Assembly: GCA_022497155.1 (NCBI GenBank)
Contig: MU385723.1
Span: 124,001 to 188,000, forward strand
Reading direction: 5' to 3'
From: Whalleya microplaca
Lineage: Eukaryota; Ascomycota; Sordariomycetes; Xylariales; Xylariaceae
Length of the DNA stretch: 64,000 nt
Shown here in pieces: positions 11,720-24,360 of the stretch. The translations under genes were made by a program, and so were the position numbers. A model generated the notes under the pieces. That model saw nothing but the letters and a program-made list of their open reading frames with translations, was not told the origin of the DNA and searched no databases. Numbering within the stretch: position 1 is the first letter of the stretch; the number at the start of each line of letters is the position of its first letter.

Positions 11720-14700
11720 TTCGTGTAGTGTAACAGTGATGTTGGGAAGAGTTCCGAGTGCAGTAAAGTTGGAAACACGATAGAAGATGCCTTTCCAACA
11801 AAGGCTCCGCTATGTTTGGTACCCTTGTCGAGCGACGACGTCAGGCCGGGCCGGCCGAACTGGGGGGGCAAGGATGGCGATAAACACAGACCGTCGGTAG
11901 TACGGTACGCGATCGCAGTGGTCAGGTGCCAGTCGCAACTGTAGGTAGGTATTGCGTAGCCTTCTGAGAGTCAAAAGAGTATGGATCGCTATTACCAGAA
12001 TCCCATACAAGTCAAAATCGCATTCAGATGGTATCAGGTTTGTGAGTGTGTCAGCCGGAAGATGGCGATGGCGATGGCGGTTGCTGGAAGATACAACAGA
12101 CAGGCGCAGAGGCAGACAGGTAGAAGGGGTCTTGTGGCTGAGCACGACTAGTGACGAATTTACGGATTAGTTCGGGTCAGAAGGAGACCTCGATGTCATC
12201 CAAGCCCGTGCCACCCCAGCTGGTCCAGGGGTTACCCCTTCGATTCACTCCATAAACGGTACATATCTAGGTAGATCTCGGGTACGAAGTACAAGTATGT
12301 CCATACTGCAAGTAGAGCAAATATTATAATTGTGGCTGACTCACATTGTAAACTGTACGCAGTACATACCATGTCATTCTCAAGTGTTTGTTGAAAGCCT
12401 GTCGCGAATCATATACAATAAATGAAATTCGGTTCGCGCATTACTTTGGAGTATATATATCTACATCTAAGTTTAGGAACCCGTGGATGATATCGTTGAA
12501 AGGTACCTAGACCTGTCAAAGAACTCAAAAGTCACGGCGCGAAAATGACAATTGGATGACATAAGTGTTGGCTCCCTCACTGAATTGACAATCCAGTGCT
12601 CTTATTGGGCACCGGCATCTGCTGTGCAAAGCCTAAAGACACGGGAAAACCTGAATATTGTGGCGGTGCACAGGTTCTTATTAGTAAGAATGGAGGAAAT
12701 GGCATCACTACCTCCACTATCGACGCGGTCTCGTGTTTTGCGAAGAGACTCATTGCCCAATGGTCTCGAGGCGCAGTGTTCAAGCTGTCGAGTTCTTAAA
12801 TTCCTTGTGGAGTCTTGTAAGGCTATGCATGTAATACTTACCAAACATTTATACTGTTGGTCGTGCCTTGCAGAAAGCTTTCGTTCTAGAAATATTCCAC
12901 ACAAAAACTGTGTCATTTCATACCGATCTTTGAAACTCCTTTCTGATAAATCTTGAAGGCAGATTACTTACTGCATTCACGACCGCCGAAGCTTTGTGAA
13001 GTAAATATGCGAACTTCTGTATACCCAAATTTACCATAGCCCGGGTGTTTTGTGCAAATCGCTTATACTGTAGAAACAATTCAACTAGTATACTGTAAGA
13101 TCGTTGAAAAATAACGAGTAATACGCCGAAGGTATGTGAGACATTCTACCTAACGCAAACAGCCTTTTAGTCGCTATCAACGACCTTGGGGATAACCTCA
13201 TGCAAGCAATCGAGCAAGGCTAGTGGTCTCAACTGATCATTTATGTCTGAAGACCACGCTGCCTCGGCTATGTAGTACCTACTGTACGCAGTAGGAGAAA
13301 GTCGTCCCGACTTACTGGATAGCTCCTCCACTTATGTACATGTGCGCGAAATCTACCTTCCGCGAAGACAAACTCTTCAGGACATGAAACTCCACCCGCG
13401 GAGCTCGCCCGCGCTGGATGTGCATCGAGGACTGGGCTAATCCGAGTCCTGTACACAGTACCCAGCAAGCTGATTCGTGCGCTTCGAGACTATTAGCCGC
13501 GAAGTTCGGTGAGTTTGGCAAGCATGACGGAGCTGATAGCTACAATTGGAAATGAGACAGGCCTATACTCGTCTCAAATTATTAGTCACATAACAGTACG
13601 CCCAAATGTTATACTACGTGGTATGCAAGCAATAAGCTATGTCGATGAGGTTGCTGGCCCGTCGGAAACCCGCTGGCGACTAATCCGTATGTACTGCTTG
13701 GTGATGCGACAAACATCAAAACCTCCAGTTGCCGTTGTTAGGCATGATCAGCTGACAATTGGTATTTTTGGAATAGCCAAATACAAAACTGGCGAAACCA
13801 TCTCGATGAAAATATGTCTCCGATGTTGGTTTGTCATCTGACCGGTAAAGGTCGGTGAATAAAATTTACGAACACTGAACCTCGTAGACGGGAACGATAA
13901 AGGGCTGCATGAGGTAAGGAGACCTCACCTCGGGAACGTTCACTGGTAGACATATTTTGCTGCTACACCATAATATCGTCCTTGTACTTGTAAGACCATC
14001 ACTCAAGTCCTTACGGACTTATTCCTTTTCGCGAGTTCCGACTACGATTTCATATGCGACCTAGACAAAAACCAGATCGGGTTGCACACCGTACCTTGTA
14101 GTACAGGGTCACCTGACATTACGGGGTTACAGAGTACACATGTAGGTCTTAGCCTTTCGAGCATAACTTCTTCATTTATACGGAGTTATAGTGGACGCGT
14201 CAAGCATTGAATGTGTTTGCTTGTATGCGTATGTTATACCTCGTCTGCGTACGTCGGTACCTACTCAATAGGTTTCAGTCCACGGACCAACGCCTCGGTG
14301 TCGTAAATTGTAGACTTCAAGTTTGCCTGCCTGCTGGGACAGGATATTGACAGGATACTGACAGGAGACAGCTCGTGCTACTTTGTACATGGTGTGAGAA
14401 TTGGGCTGAGCTGGTTGGTTACTGTACGATGTAAGCGGCTACATATCATGTGTATTGCCTACCATAAGCGAGCAATAGCAAATATTCCGTACCTAGATCG
14501 CCTAACAACATACCCATAGCTATTTCTGTTCACGTGAACATTATAATCTTCTCGTATTAACTACTACTAAACTTACAATAACAGGTTTGCAAGACGGTTT
14601 TAGTCATCATCGAAGGAAGGGAGGAGAAGAAGCGGTTAAGCACGGAGCGAACCTAAAGCGGCTGACGGTCAGGGCATTGCAATAAATTGCCCCGCTGTCT

Positions 14701-16493
14701 GGTGATCCCAAAACGTCCTGACCGCCGGTGGCCGGCCGCGACATTCCTCCCTCATGCCGCATTCGTCTCTTGCACGCCTCCAGGCACGGGAAAAAGGGTA
14801 GGTCGCACCGTGGGAGCTGAAGAGATCGGGTACACTAGCTGATGCTGCGTAACCACACCGCCGGTGGGCAACCGTATGCAATTGTCAATTGCTGACGGTT
14901 ATACTGCAGTCAACTGTCTGACAGTGCTTAGCTAAAACTGGGTTGCACTCGCAAACAAGCATAAATCAGCACCTGGGCAGTATAGCTCACAACATCGAGG
15001 GTGAGGTTTTTGCAGCAACGTTGCAAGTACGCGTGCACCGCTAGGTATGGTAGGCTCGGCTAGCGGGCTGCTGTAGCCTGGAGCCAGGCAGGGCAGGTAG
15101 CTACCAAGGTTAGGCTTCTAGGTGTCCCGAAAACTTGGAGAATTGCTCCAAATCAGAAAAGCTTTTCCCCAGTCTGCCCCGGGCCACCCCAGTTCTCCAG
15201 CACTTCCTCCAGTCCAATGAGCGGGTGCCATTGCGTCTATTCGGCCCGTATCCAATGTCGGCGGGGCTGCATAAATGGAAAACGTCCGCCAAGCACGAAT
15301 TCTTCTCCTATGCCTCTGACATCATCTCCTCATGTTGTGCAGCTGAAGCCCGTGTACTCGGCGGCTCGAAGTGCGTCCAAAATTCTCTCCAGCTTAATCA
15401 GCGAAGTGGCGGACGAGAACGGCTGGAAGGGAGAGGTTGGGATCTCTGATCTGAATGCCATCTACACAGGCCTGACAGGTAGTATGGGCTTTACCCCGGA
15501 CTCCTGGGATATGTCGATCATGCAATCGGGCCCTTGACGGATCCAGAAATAATGGGCTGCTGATCCTGCCCGTTATTGCCATTGTTTGGACAAGAGAGAT
15601 TGCCCTCGGGATGTCGTTGGTCAAGTAGACTCGAGACACCTGCAATCATGTGCCCTATGATTGGGTTCTCAGCATCTGGCATCCTACATATCCTACATCT
15701 TGTTTGGACTAGTAGGCTAGGAGGCTGGCCTTCCTGTCTGCATGTGGTACGACCTGTAAGCAGTTCCAAGGTTGTAGATGCGCCCACAATCCCCCGAGGT
15801 CAGCGAAGTTCAACCTTCTCCCATCAGCCCATCTTGCTGTCCAAAAACGCGTGTGACCTCCAGAATTTTGTGGAGGATTACCGCTGTCTTGGGAAACAAG
15901 GGGCCACGTTTATTCGATGGTCCTGCATCGTGTTTTATGGATTGCGATGAAGACCTGATGAGATTCTCTGAAGAATTGAGAGCCAACAAGCTTCTGAGAA
16001 TCCCTGGCCCCTGTTCAGCTGCTGTTGCTTCCTGGTTTGCACCTCGTGATTGTGTAGGATTGCTCCGATCACTCAACTTGAGGTACCAAACCGCTGCGAA
16101 TCAAGGCTGTAGCCGACCATTCAGCAGCGGGGAGACTTCACACCCTACCAGGGTTGATTCTGGGGGATCCGCGTTGTACATCGCGGAGTCCTGTTATTGG
16201 TGGCCAGTTAGACTTTCAACGTCGGGTTTACCTACAATAACCCCTCAAGTAGGCGCGCCACAGTGTATGGCTTTAATTCCGCTTTGTGTGTATTTAAAGT
16301 CTAATCCTGGGATGGCTTTCGATCCTTCAACTATAACTTACCCACCCTAGCAACCCCCTTTGATATTACAATAAAAAGATCGACGCCCCCCTCGACACTC
16401 CCGTCTTACTTTCTCCATTCCTCTACACTTAAGCTCTTTAAACTCTGTGTAGTATCTTATGTCGCTAAAGGACCACGCGGGGTCTCAGACACC
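11720..16493. other. Long gene-poor interval
   Basis: About 4.8 kb with no gene I can support. ORFs up to 190 aa occur, densest at 15100-16350, where several frames on both strands stay open without family resemblance. That stretch could be the sugar-transporter promoter, a relic gene or chance. Around 12060-12080 there is a short GGCGATGGCGATGGCGGT run. No tRNA or rRNA is visible. Confidence 0.5.
16291..16299 (+). promoter_or_regulatory. Possible TATA-like element of sugar transporter
   Basis: TATTTAAAG lies about 200 nt before the transporter start and is followed by C/T-rich DNA (about 16340-16440), a common fungal promoter arrangement. A CCCCCCTC run at about 16385 could be read as a carbon-catabolite-repressor-type GC-rich site, but that is speculative. 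Confidence 0.3.
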
Positions 16494-18492
16494 ATGAAGA
16501 AGTTCGGAAATATCTACGTTATCGCGGCCACGTCCGTCATTGGTATGGTAACCCAACATCCCTCCACATTCATATAGCCTTCCCGAGACTGTTCGAGACT
16601 AATGCCCCTAGTGTAGGCGGCGCGCTCTTCGGCTTCGATATCTCGTCTATGAGTGCTATCATCGCCACTCAACCCTACAAATGTCAATTCAACGCGCAAG
16701 TCAGTGTCTCTAGCGAAAGCGTGCTTCATGTCGACTCTCTGCTGACCACTTACTGCAGGGTAACAATCCTGATACTGGCGAATGTCAAGGCCCCGACGAT
16801 GTATTACAAGGTGGAATTACGGCAGCCATGCCTGGCGGTTCCTGGCTCGGAGCTTTAATTTCTGGTATCCTTTCTGATTGGCTTGGTCGCAAGACATCTA
16901 TCCAAATCGGCGCAATCATCTGGTAGGCATCCTACGAGGCATCGTCTTTGCTTTCTCTTTCAGATCTAACTATAAATCTCACATATAGGATTGTCGGCTC
17001 TGTCCTCGTCTGCGCTTCCCAGAATATCCCAATGTTGATCGTCGGCCGTGTTATCAACGGTCTGAGTGTCGGTATTTGCTCTGCTCAGGTTCCCGTCTAC
17101 ATCTCCGAGTTGTCGCCCCCGTCATTGAGAGGCCGTCTGATCGGAATGCAACAATGGGCAATCACTTGGGGTATTGCGATCATGTTCTTCCTGTGCTACG
17201 GCTCCCACTTCATCGACGGAGAGGCAGCCTTCCGTCTGCCATGGGGTCTGCAAATGATACCGGCCCTCCTGCTATTCTTCGGTCTCGTAGTGCTTCCCGA
17301 ATCACCACGTTGGTTGGCTAAGCATGATCGCTGGGAAGACGCCAAGGTTGTGCTTGTTTCGGTCCACGGCAAAGGCGACCCTAACTCTGCCCTCGTCGCG
17401 AAGGAAATGCATGAAATCAGGGAGATGGTCGAGTTCGAGCGTGCTAATTCGGACGTCTCCTGGCTCGAGCTTTTCCGACCCAGGATGCTGAACCGAACTC
17501 ACATTGGTCTATTCACCCAGATCTGGTCTCAACTCACTGGTATGAACGTTATGGTGAGTAATGAATCACGGGCATATGGTAGTAGTTCTCTGTTGACACT
17601 TGTCTAGATGTACTACATTTCGTACATTTTCACGATGACGGGCTCGGGAGACGATGTGCTACTACCCAGTGGTATCCAGTTCATCATCAACGTCGTCATG
17701 ACCGTTCCAGCTCTCATCTGGCTTGATCGGTGGGGCCGTCGTCCAACCATGCTTGTTGGTGCATTCTTCATGTGCCTCTGGCTTTGCGTCAACGCTGGTC
17801 TGTTTGCTGTCTACTCACGACCGGCGAGGGAGCACGAATTCGACACACCTGCTATCTCCATGGTCATCGATGGCCCAGCTGCCACGGCGGTAATCGCCAG
17901 TACTTATCTATTTGTTGCTTCATACGCACCAACCTGGGGACCGTAAGTCATTTACCCCTTTTCTTTATTTCGTGTTTCTAGGAGTCAATCGTCTTGTTGA
18001 GCATGCTCGGGAGCCCAGAGCTTCTAGAGAATGTCGCAAAAATCGATCGACTGTCGAGACTTTCCATATATGGCAATTTCTAACTCGGCAATCTGCAGTG
18101 CCTCATGGACCTACCCGGCGGAGCTCTACCCGCTGCGCGTGCGCGGCAAAGCCGTTGCTCTGGCCACCTCGGGTAACTGGGCCTTCAACTTCGCTCTGGC
18201 GTATTTCGTCCCCCCTGCGTTTGCCAACATCACCTGGCAGACGTACGTCATGTTCGCCGTCTTCTGCTTTGCCATGTTCTTCCACGTGCTGTTTCTGTTC
18301 CCCGAGACGGCCAACAAGACCCTGGAGGAGGTTGCGGCCACGTTCGAAGATGATGGTCCCGGCTCTATCAAGTGGATTGGTCGCCCGGCCTGGACGACGC
18401 ACAACGACCGCTCCATCATCAGAATCGAACGCAACCTCGTTAGCTCCGAAGAGAAGATCGGCTTGGAGCACTCCACCACCCCCAAGGCCTAA
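16494..18492 (+). CDS. MFS sugar transporter
   Basis: Six exons: 16494-16542, 16617-16699, 16759-16922, 16989-17553, 17608-17942 and 18099-18492 (introns 74, 59, 66, 54 and 156 nt; all GT-AG, frame continuous), giving 529 aa, the usual length for fungal sugar porters. Family signatures: GGALFGFDISSMS in TM1, GRKTSIQIGA in the loop after TM2, GRVINGLSVGICSAQVPVYI, ELSPPSLRGR, PESPRWL at the end of TM6, DRWGRRP in the second half, YPAELYPLRVRGKA, and PETANKTLEE after TM12. It should be a plasma-membrane H+-coupled monosaccharide or related sugar transporter; the substrate cannot be read from sequence. The ATG at 16494 has a good context (acCATGaa) and a short cytosolic N-terminus. The hydrolase genes downstream on the same strand would release suitable sugars. 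Confidence 0.93.
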
Positions 18493-19875
18493 GTGGTTTA
18501 GGGGGTGTCTTTCTGTGTGCGCATTGGTGACAATGTGCAGAGTGTGATGAAATTTGTGTTATTTATTGTTGCGCGGCGGCATTGCTTGATATTCCCGGAA
18601 TCGAGTTAGCTGAGATCTGTAGTCAAGAATCTCAGGGAAGAGGGTCATATGAGGGACTAGGATCTATGACAGGATTTCCATATAGGAGTTGATAGTAGGA
18701 TGAGCAGCTGGATAGCTTGCCACGTTATACCCAAAATGCATACGCCGTATTAATACATCAATACATATATTTGTAAAGCATTCGATCTCACACTTCAGGT
18801 GACTATTTACCATCGCTACCTCTTAACCAATGATACTCAATTGCTCAGATCGAGATCCCAATGTATGTAGCTTTCACAAGACAGACGATATCCATTAATC
18901 TATTTCGATCAACAATCATGCTATACTTGACAAGATAAACGGAAAAGATCGAGCTGCAGCATGTACGCACTGCACAACCTTACTACACGATCCTGGCAGC
19001 CTGGGGATCAGGCCATCAGCTGTCCGAATCTGGATAAGGATGGATGGATGGTCTGTGTGGGGCCAAGGTTTATTAGGATGAATTAAAAAAAGGGAGGCGG
19101 GGAGGGGAGCTGTTTCGTTGGAGAACGCGGAACACCACTAGCAGCAGGTCGAGGCAGCACTAGGCGTGGATTCCATGTGTGTTCCAGCCTAACCTCGAGA
19201 TAGGGGTAGATCGCGTAAGCACACTTTTTAACTCATACACATCCACGTAAAGGGGCATTCCCCTCTCACAGACACCGTATAAGTGCAAATCTGTGCGTAT
19301 CTATCACACACGGACCAAGACCTTTGATCGCCCCCCCACCCATCAGGGCACTCTGCCACTCAACTCAGCCACGCTGCCAGGGCCGGCAAGCGGACATGCT
19401 GCCGCTGTGCCCCGATGGATGCAATGCCCCCTTCTGCCCATTCAGTTCCGCGGACACATCGCTCTATCTAAGATAATAAACACCTGGCAAAGACGCAAGA
19501 CAGCCCGCTGCCCAAAACTGGAAACTGGAAACTGGGGTTCGAAGGGTCGAAGGGTCCCAGCAGCAGTCAGCACTCAGCAGTGCCCATCAGCAAGTGCCCA
19601 TCAGCCCATTTGCCCCGAGGACAGCCAGCGAACAACCTGAACCACCTGAACCACCACCTCCCGAACCCAGCCCTTCCAGCCTATCCATCCAGCCTTGCGT
19701 GTAGCCTTTCAATCCAGCCTGATTCCCCCTTCTCCATTCTCCATGTCCACCGTCCACACCCTGTTCTGATATACCCCGATTATAGTCGTATTGTAGCGTG
19801 CTTTCTTTCCAGCTGCTTGGCCTGCTCAATTCCTCCCCAGCGCTGCTGTCGCCATTTGCCGCGACTCGATACTCG
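18493..19875. other. Intergenic, shared 3'/5' flanks
   Basis: About 1.4 kb. The first half is the A+T-rich 3' flank of the transporter. The second half (about 19290-19870) is C-rich on the plus strand, consistent with the 5' leader of the next gene, with short repeats of AAACTGG, GGGTCGAA and CAGCA types. ORFs here (115 aa and the N-terminal part of a 281-aa frame) look like leader shadow. Confidence 0.5.
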
Positions 19876-22572
19876 ATGGATCAGCCGGCGGCAAAGAAGA
19901 GAAGGCTGGCTCCCAAGGTCGAGGCTCAAGCCAGCCCTCCGCACCCGCCGCCCTTCTCTCATGAGACTGTATGTCATCTCAATTGCTCGAAATCTGCCCC
20001 GTAGGCTCACTTTCCTTCTCTGTAAGGCACCAGCTGCCCAGCATTACCAGGTCCAGGAGATCCCCCCACCGCCTCCTGAGAGACATGAGTTCGAGTCCTT
20101 CGCGAGACACCTGCAGGATGCCGCCATGCTCATATACCGCCAAACCCAAGAGTCGCCCTACGCCAATGTGTCCGTCCTGCTCCTGAGGTGGGAGGACGAC
20201 AATGCCATCGAGCCGGATCTTGCAGCCCTCGAGCAAGTCCTCCGCGAACGATATAATTACCGCACTGATCGATGGAACATACCGACGGTCGCCAATCCCA
20301 GCGTCAAGCTAGGCGTTCGCATGACATCCTTTCTCGAACATGCAGGGCCCGATCACCTTCTGATAGTATATTATACGGGTCATGGTTTTCTTGGCGCAGA
20401 TAATCAGCTCTTCTGGACCTGGTAGGTTATGTCGCCGTTATATGTCGCCGGTGTACCGAATTATCCTAACACGTCGTTAGCAATGCCGGCGAAGGTGCGC
20501 CAAAACTCAAATGGAACGGCTTTCGCTGTTTATTTGAAGAGACGCAGTCGGATATGCTTCTGCTTCTCGATACTTGCGCCGCGAAAGAGCCACCTGTTGC
20601 CGGTGGGAACAGTGTCAAGCAAGTAATTGCGACGAGTACTCCTGAACAATACTCTCGAGATTCAAGTTCACGATCATTTACTTCCCACATCACAGAGGCA
20701 TTTGCCAAGCTTAGTAACGGCAGGCCATTCACAACCGAGCATCTACACCATGAAGTCGCGATACAGAAGCAGCAAGAACTCATACACACTTCAGGACTAA
20801 CCAACGGAGCTAGCAAAAGCATGGCATTTGCCGATAAGTTACCGATACTTTACACAATGACATCTGGCCGAGGCCAAAATTTAACTCTCTTCCCGCTCAC
20901 TCCGGGTACTGAGGGACCATTGCGGTCTCCACGGTTAGGTGTCGATGGCGAAACGCAGACGTCGAGGGAAGCCCGGGATGATCATGGCATCCATCCAAGC
21001 GCCGTCGCAGACCTTACCTTTGATGAACCGAGAGTCCTGGTATGCACAACGTTCGTTGGCGAAGCCAGTCCAGATATGTCATCCTTTTACCATTGGATCC
21101 ATAATGCCCCTGCCATAGCTTCAAAGATCGCCGTTGAGGGCATGTTCCTCGGGCCACCCACTATGCTCCTCATATCAATGCCTGTCGCAGTCTGGAATGT
21201 TGTGCAGCATGATAAGGTCTGCTGTTTCCTGGGATATGTCAACTCTCATAATATGACGCATCTTTACAAGCGGTTAGTGGGATCCGTATCTGTCAATAAG
21301 GCGTCGGCGAAGGATGTGGAAGACGGACGTATGCTACTTGAGGCACGAGAAATGGCTGCGAGTACGCCTGTTGTTCGCCGGCACGAGCTCCCAACCCATC
21401 CGCAACAATATCCTGAGACGCCAGTCCGCCGAGACAGCGTGGGAAGGGTCGATCCAATGAGCGTACCCCAATCCTCCGTTTCTTCTATACCATACGCCAA
21501 TTCAACTCCGGGCCCGGTCATCTCCCATAAACATGACGTCGAAGATTCCGCTGAGATGCAGGAAGCTGCTGAGCAACTCAAGGCTTTAAGCCATGTTCGA
21601 CATCTCAGCAGCGATAATCCTTCGCCTGCGCATACACAGGCAGCTGCAGTGGATAAGACAGCTGATCATAAGCACGATGACGTCTCGTCTCGTGAGATAA
21701 ATGACTCTACAACAGACGAGACGCAGCATAACCATGAACTTCCAACACCCTCCCGACCCAAACAGCAACGGCGGTCACTTCAGAAACAGGCGCCAAAGCA
21801 AGAAACCCGTTGCAATCTTTGCAGTCATGCCCCTTTCAAGGATTCGTCATCACTGCGCAAACATATCGCAGCAGCTCATACCCGTCCATTCCCATGCGCC
21901 TTTGCGTTTGCTGGCTGCACTAGTACGTTTGGCTCTAAGAATGAGTGGAAGAGGCATATTGCGTCACAACATCTGTGTCTTCAATATTATCGATGTTCCT
22001 CTTGTCCGCAGACGACTGTTGAGGGTAAAGGAAATGAATTCAACCGCAAGGACCTCTTCACGCAACATCTCCGACGCATGCACGCCCCTTTCGCTATCAA
22101 GAAGGCTATCGCTAAGGGCGATAGTAAATTACAGGTAGACTGGGAAACGCACGTCAAAGAAATGCAGCAATCATGTCTGGTAACCCGACGCCAACCACCT
22201 CAGAGGTCTGCTTGTCCTAAGCCAGACTGCGCGAGTGTTTTTGAAGGGCCCACGTCCTGGGATGAGTGGACTGAGCATGTCGGTAGACATATGGAGAAGG
22301 GCGAAGCAGCGCGACTGGGGGTGGACCGCCTCTTGGCGAAGTGGGCCTTGGACGAGGGCATCATCGAGCGCAAGGAGGATGGCGAATATCGCCTCTGTAA
22401 TGGAACGGGTGGTACCACGGAACGGGAGTCAGCCAATAACAACGCCGAATATCATTCTGACACGAACAACAAGCGAGAACGAGATATAGAAAGAGATCTG
22501 GAACGAGATCTGGAAGAACGGACGATAGTAGCAGCGAGTACGGTAGTAGAGAGGATGGACGTGGATGGATGA
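19876..22572 (+). CDS. Caspase-like domain / C2H2 zinc-finger fusion protein
   Basis: Three exons, 19876-19968, 20027-20421 and 20481-22572 (introns 58 and 59 nt), give 859 aa. The N-terminus carries a nuclear-signal-like run, PAAKKRRLAPK. Residues about 50-290 resemble the C14 caspase/metacaspase fold: LLLRWEDDNAIEPDLAAL, then LLIVYYTGHG with His150, and DMLLLLDTCAA with Cys195, the expected His-Cys dyad. The middle (about 400-600) is disordered and rich in S/P/H. Four C2H2-type fingers follow: CNLC..H..H at about 607-629, a second at 635-661, a third at 668-699 (CSSC..H..H), and an atypical CPKPDC..H..H at about 741-766. The C-terminus is an Arg/Glu-rich helix (RERDIERDLERDLEER). I infer a nuclear protease or pseudo-protease with nucleic-acid binding. 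Fungal relatives with this caspase-like module exist; their function is poorly known. Confidence 0.85.
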
Positions 22573-24360
22573 CACTAGGCCATCTAGTAAACCATGCTCC
22601 GGGTTAAAAGCATTTGGGCAATTTCATCGGGAGCGTGAGGGTTTAGGCGGACTCTTTTTGTGATTTTGGAGGAGCATAACCAAGGTTTACGAATTTCATT
22701 CCCTGCTGTACCCTAACTAGATGATGGATGTGGCATGACTTCGACTTTACTTCCCCTTTGTTGAGCGTATTCATAGGCACGATTGTATGACTATATATAC
22801 CATTTTTCGTTCAACTGCGAACCAGACCGGTCATTCGAGATAGATAGCAGCAGAGAGCTAGGATTCGCCAGTAGAAAAGTCCCCAAAATGGGAGAGTTTT
22901 ATATATACTATAAACCAAATAGTTCACAAAGATGTTGTGGAACACGTATTATGACCTATAACAAACCAAGCATACTATGTACCGTTATTAGGTACCTAGG
23001 TAGTCCGACATGCTAATTCATGCCCGTCATACCAACGTACATACATACTCGCATGAACTCAATTCAGATATCTGCGCCGCTGCTAAGCATCCAGGGTACC
23101 GAGATCTGGGGCTAAGTAGGTGACGACTCTATCTTGCCTGCTTGCCCCGAGTCCAAGGCACAGGAAACGATCCGCCGCGGGAGCTCCCGCCGGTTCACAT
23201 TCCCACAAGCGGTCCAATTATATCCACTCAAACCCTCCCCCGCAAATAGAAAGTCAATTCCGAAGAACGTGTCGGATGCTGGTCACAAAGCAACGAGAGA
23301 GCTCATCAACCCCGCATGTTGCCGTAGGTGACATTACGCCACTGTTATGCTTAAGAAGATATTTTTATGTCTGAATCTATGTATATAGATAGGTCTAAAT
23401 GCTATATACCATGATCTTTATGAGAGCTGCCTGTGTGAAATAGGAGTCTGTACGGACGACTTTACACCGGTTTACATTCTCTAAAACTGTAGCGGGCTGT
23501 GCTCTAAGCTATGGTGATCGGCAACTAAAATACAGCAGGCTAAGCGCTATATTATATGTACAGATGATGATTTTAGCGAGTCATACCCATGCTAAGTAAC
23601 ACAACTGTTGCAAGGGGCTTATTATACGCATGTGTAAGTGGCTGACAACTAACAGTAGTTGTGACATGATACCTACCTTTGAAAGGCGCTCTATATATAA
23701 TAATAGTTTGGGTGTCTTTCAGAACTTACAATTCGTTGTCAGTCGAATTTTACACTACCACATTTCGACAGTTCAACTTGGGTGTTGATGGGCATTATGT
23801 CTCATTTAAAGCTGCGTGTGCTTAGCGCCTGTCCACGCACGCAATACGACCCTGTTCCTCCTGACTGACCCAATACGAAGCGGGTTTGTTCCTAAATTCG
23901 AATTACATGCCACTAAAGTGGGAAACCATCTGGTCGCTCCCTCGTACTCACGCAGGAGCTGTATTCACGTGTAGGCTATGGAGAACTAGATATGGAATAT
24001 AGCACGGCCAAAAACTGGTTCTTCAGTGCTGTTATACGACATCCTTACGTTGCGGGGACGCATTTCCCCACGAATAATCAATGAACGGGTTGGAGAAGCT
24101 GAAGCTTGTTCCGGGCATCTCGGTCCGTCACGGTACGAGAGCTCGCGATGTGGACCTCAGGACTGGCTTATAAGCACAACAGCTGTTTCACGATCTGGTG
24201 ATTTAATTAATTTGAGTTGGGATATACGATATGCAGAGCTGTTGTATGTTTTGTTCTTAGATATTAAATGTTTTGAACAGTATTTCCATGCTAAGCAAAC
24301 TCGCTTCATCTTAATTGACTCTGGTACCGAACTTACCGACCAGTATTGAGGCTTCACACG
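22573..24360. other. Intergenic, no gene seen
   Basis: About 1.8 kb with only short unconvincing ORFs (up to 107 aa). A palindromic TAGGTACCTAGGTA lies at about 22989-23002. It should contain the promoter of the GH43 gene at its right end. Confidence 0.55.

Noticed and set aside
15135..16350. Overlapping ORFs of 83-190 aa on both strands before the sugar transporter
   Set aside because: No family motif, no consistent splice chain, and several frames equally open; could be promoter DNA or a relic, not supportable as a gene.
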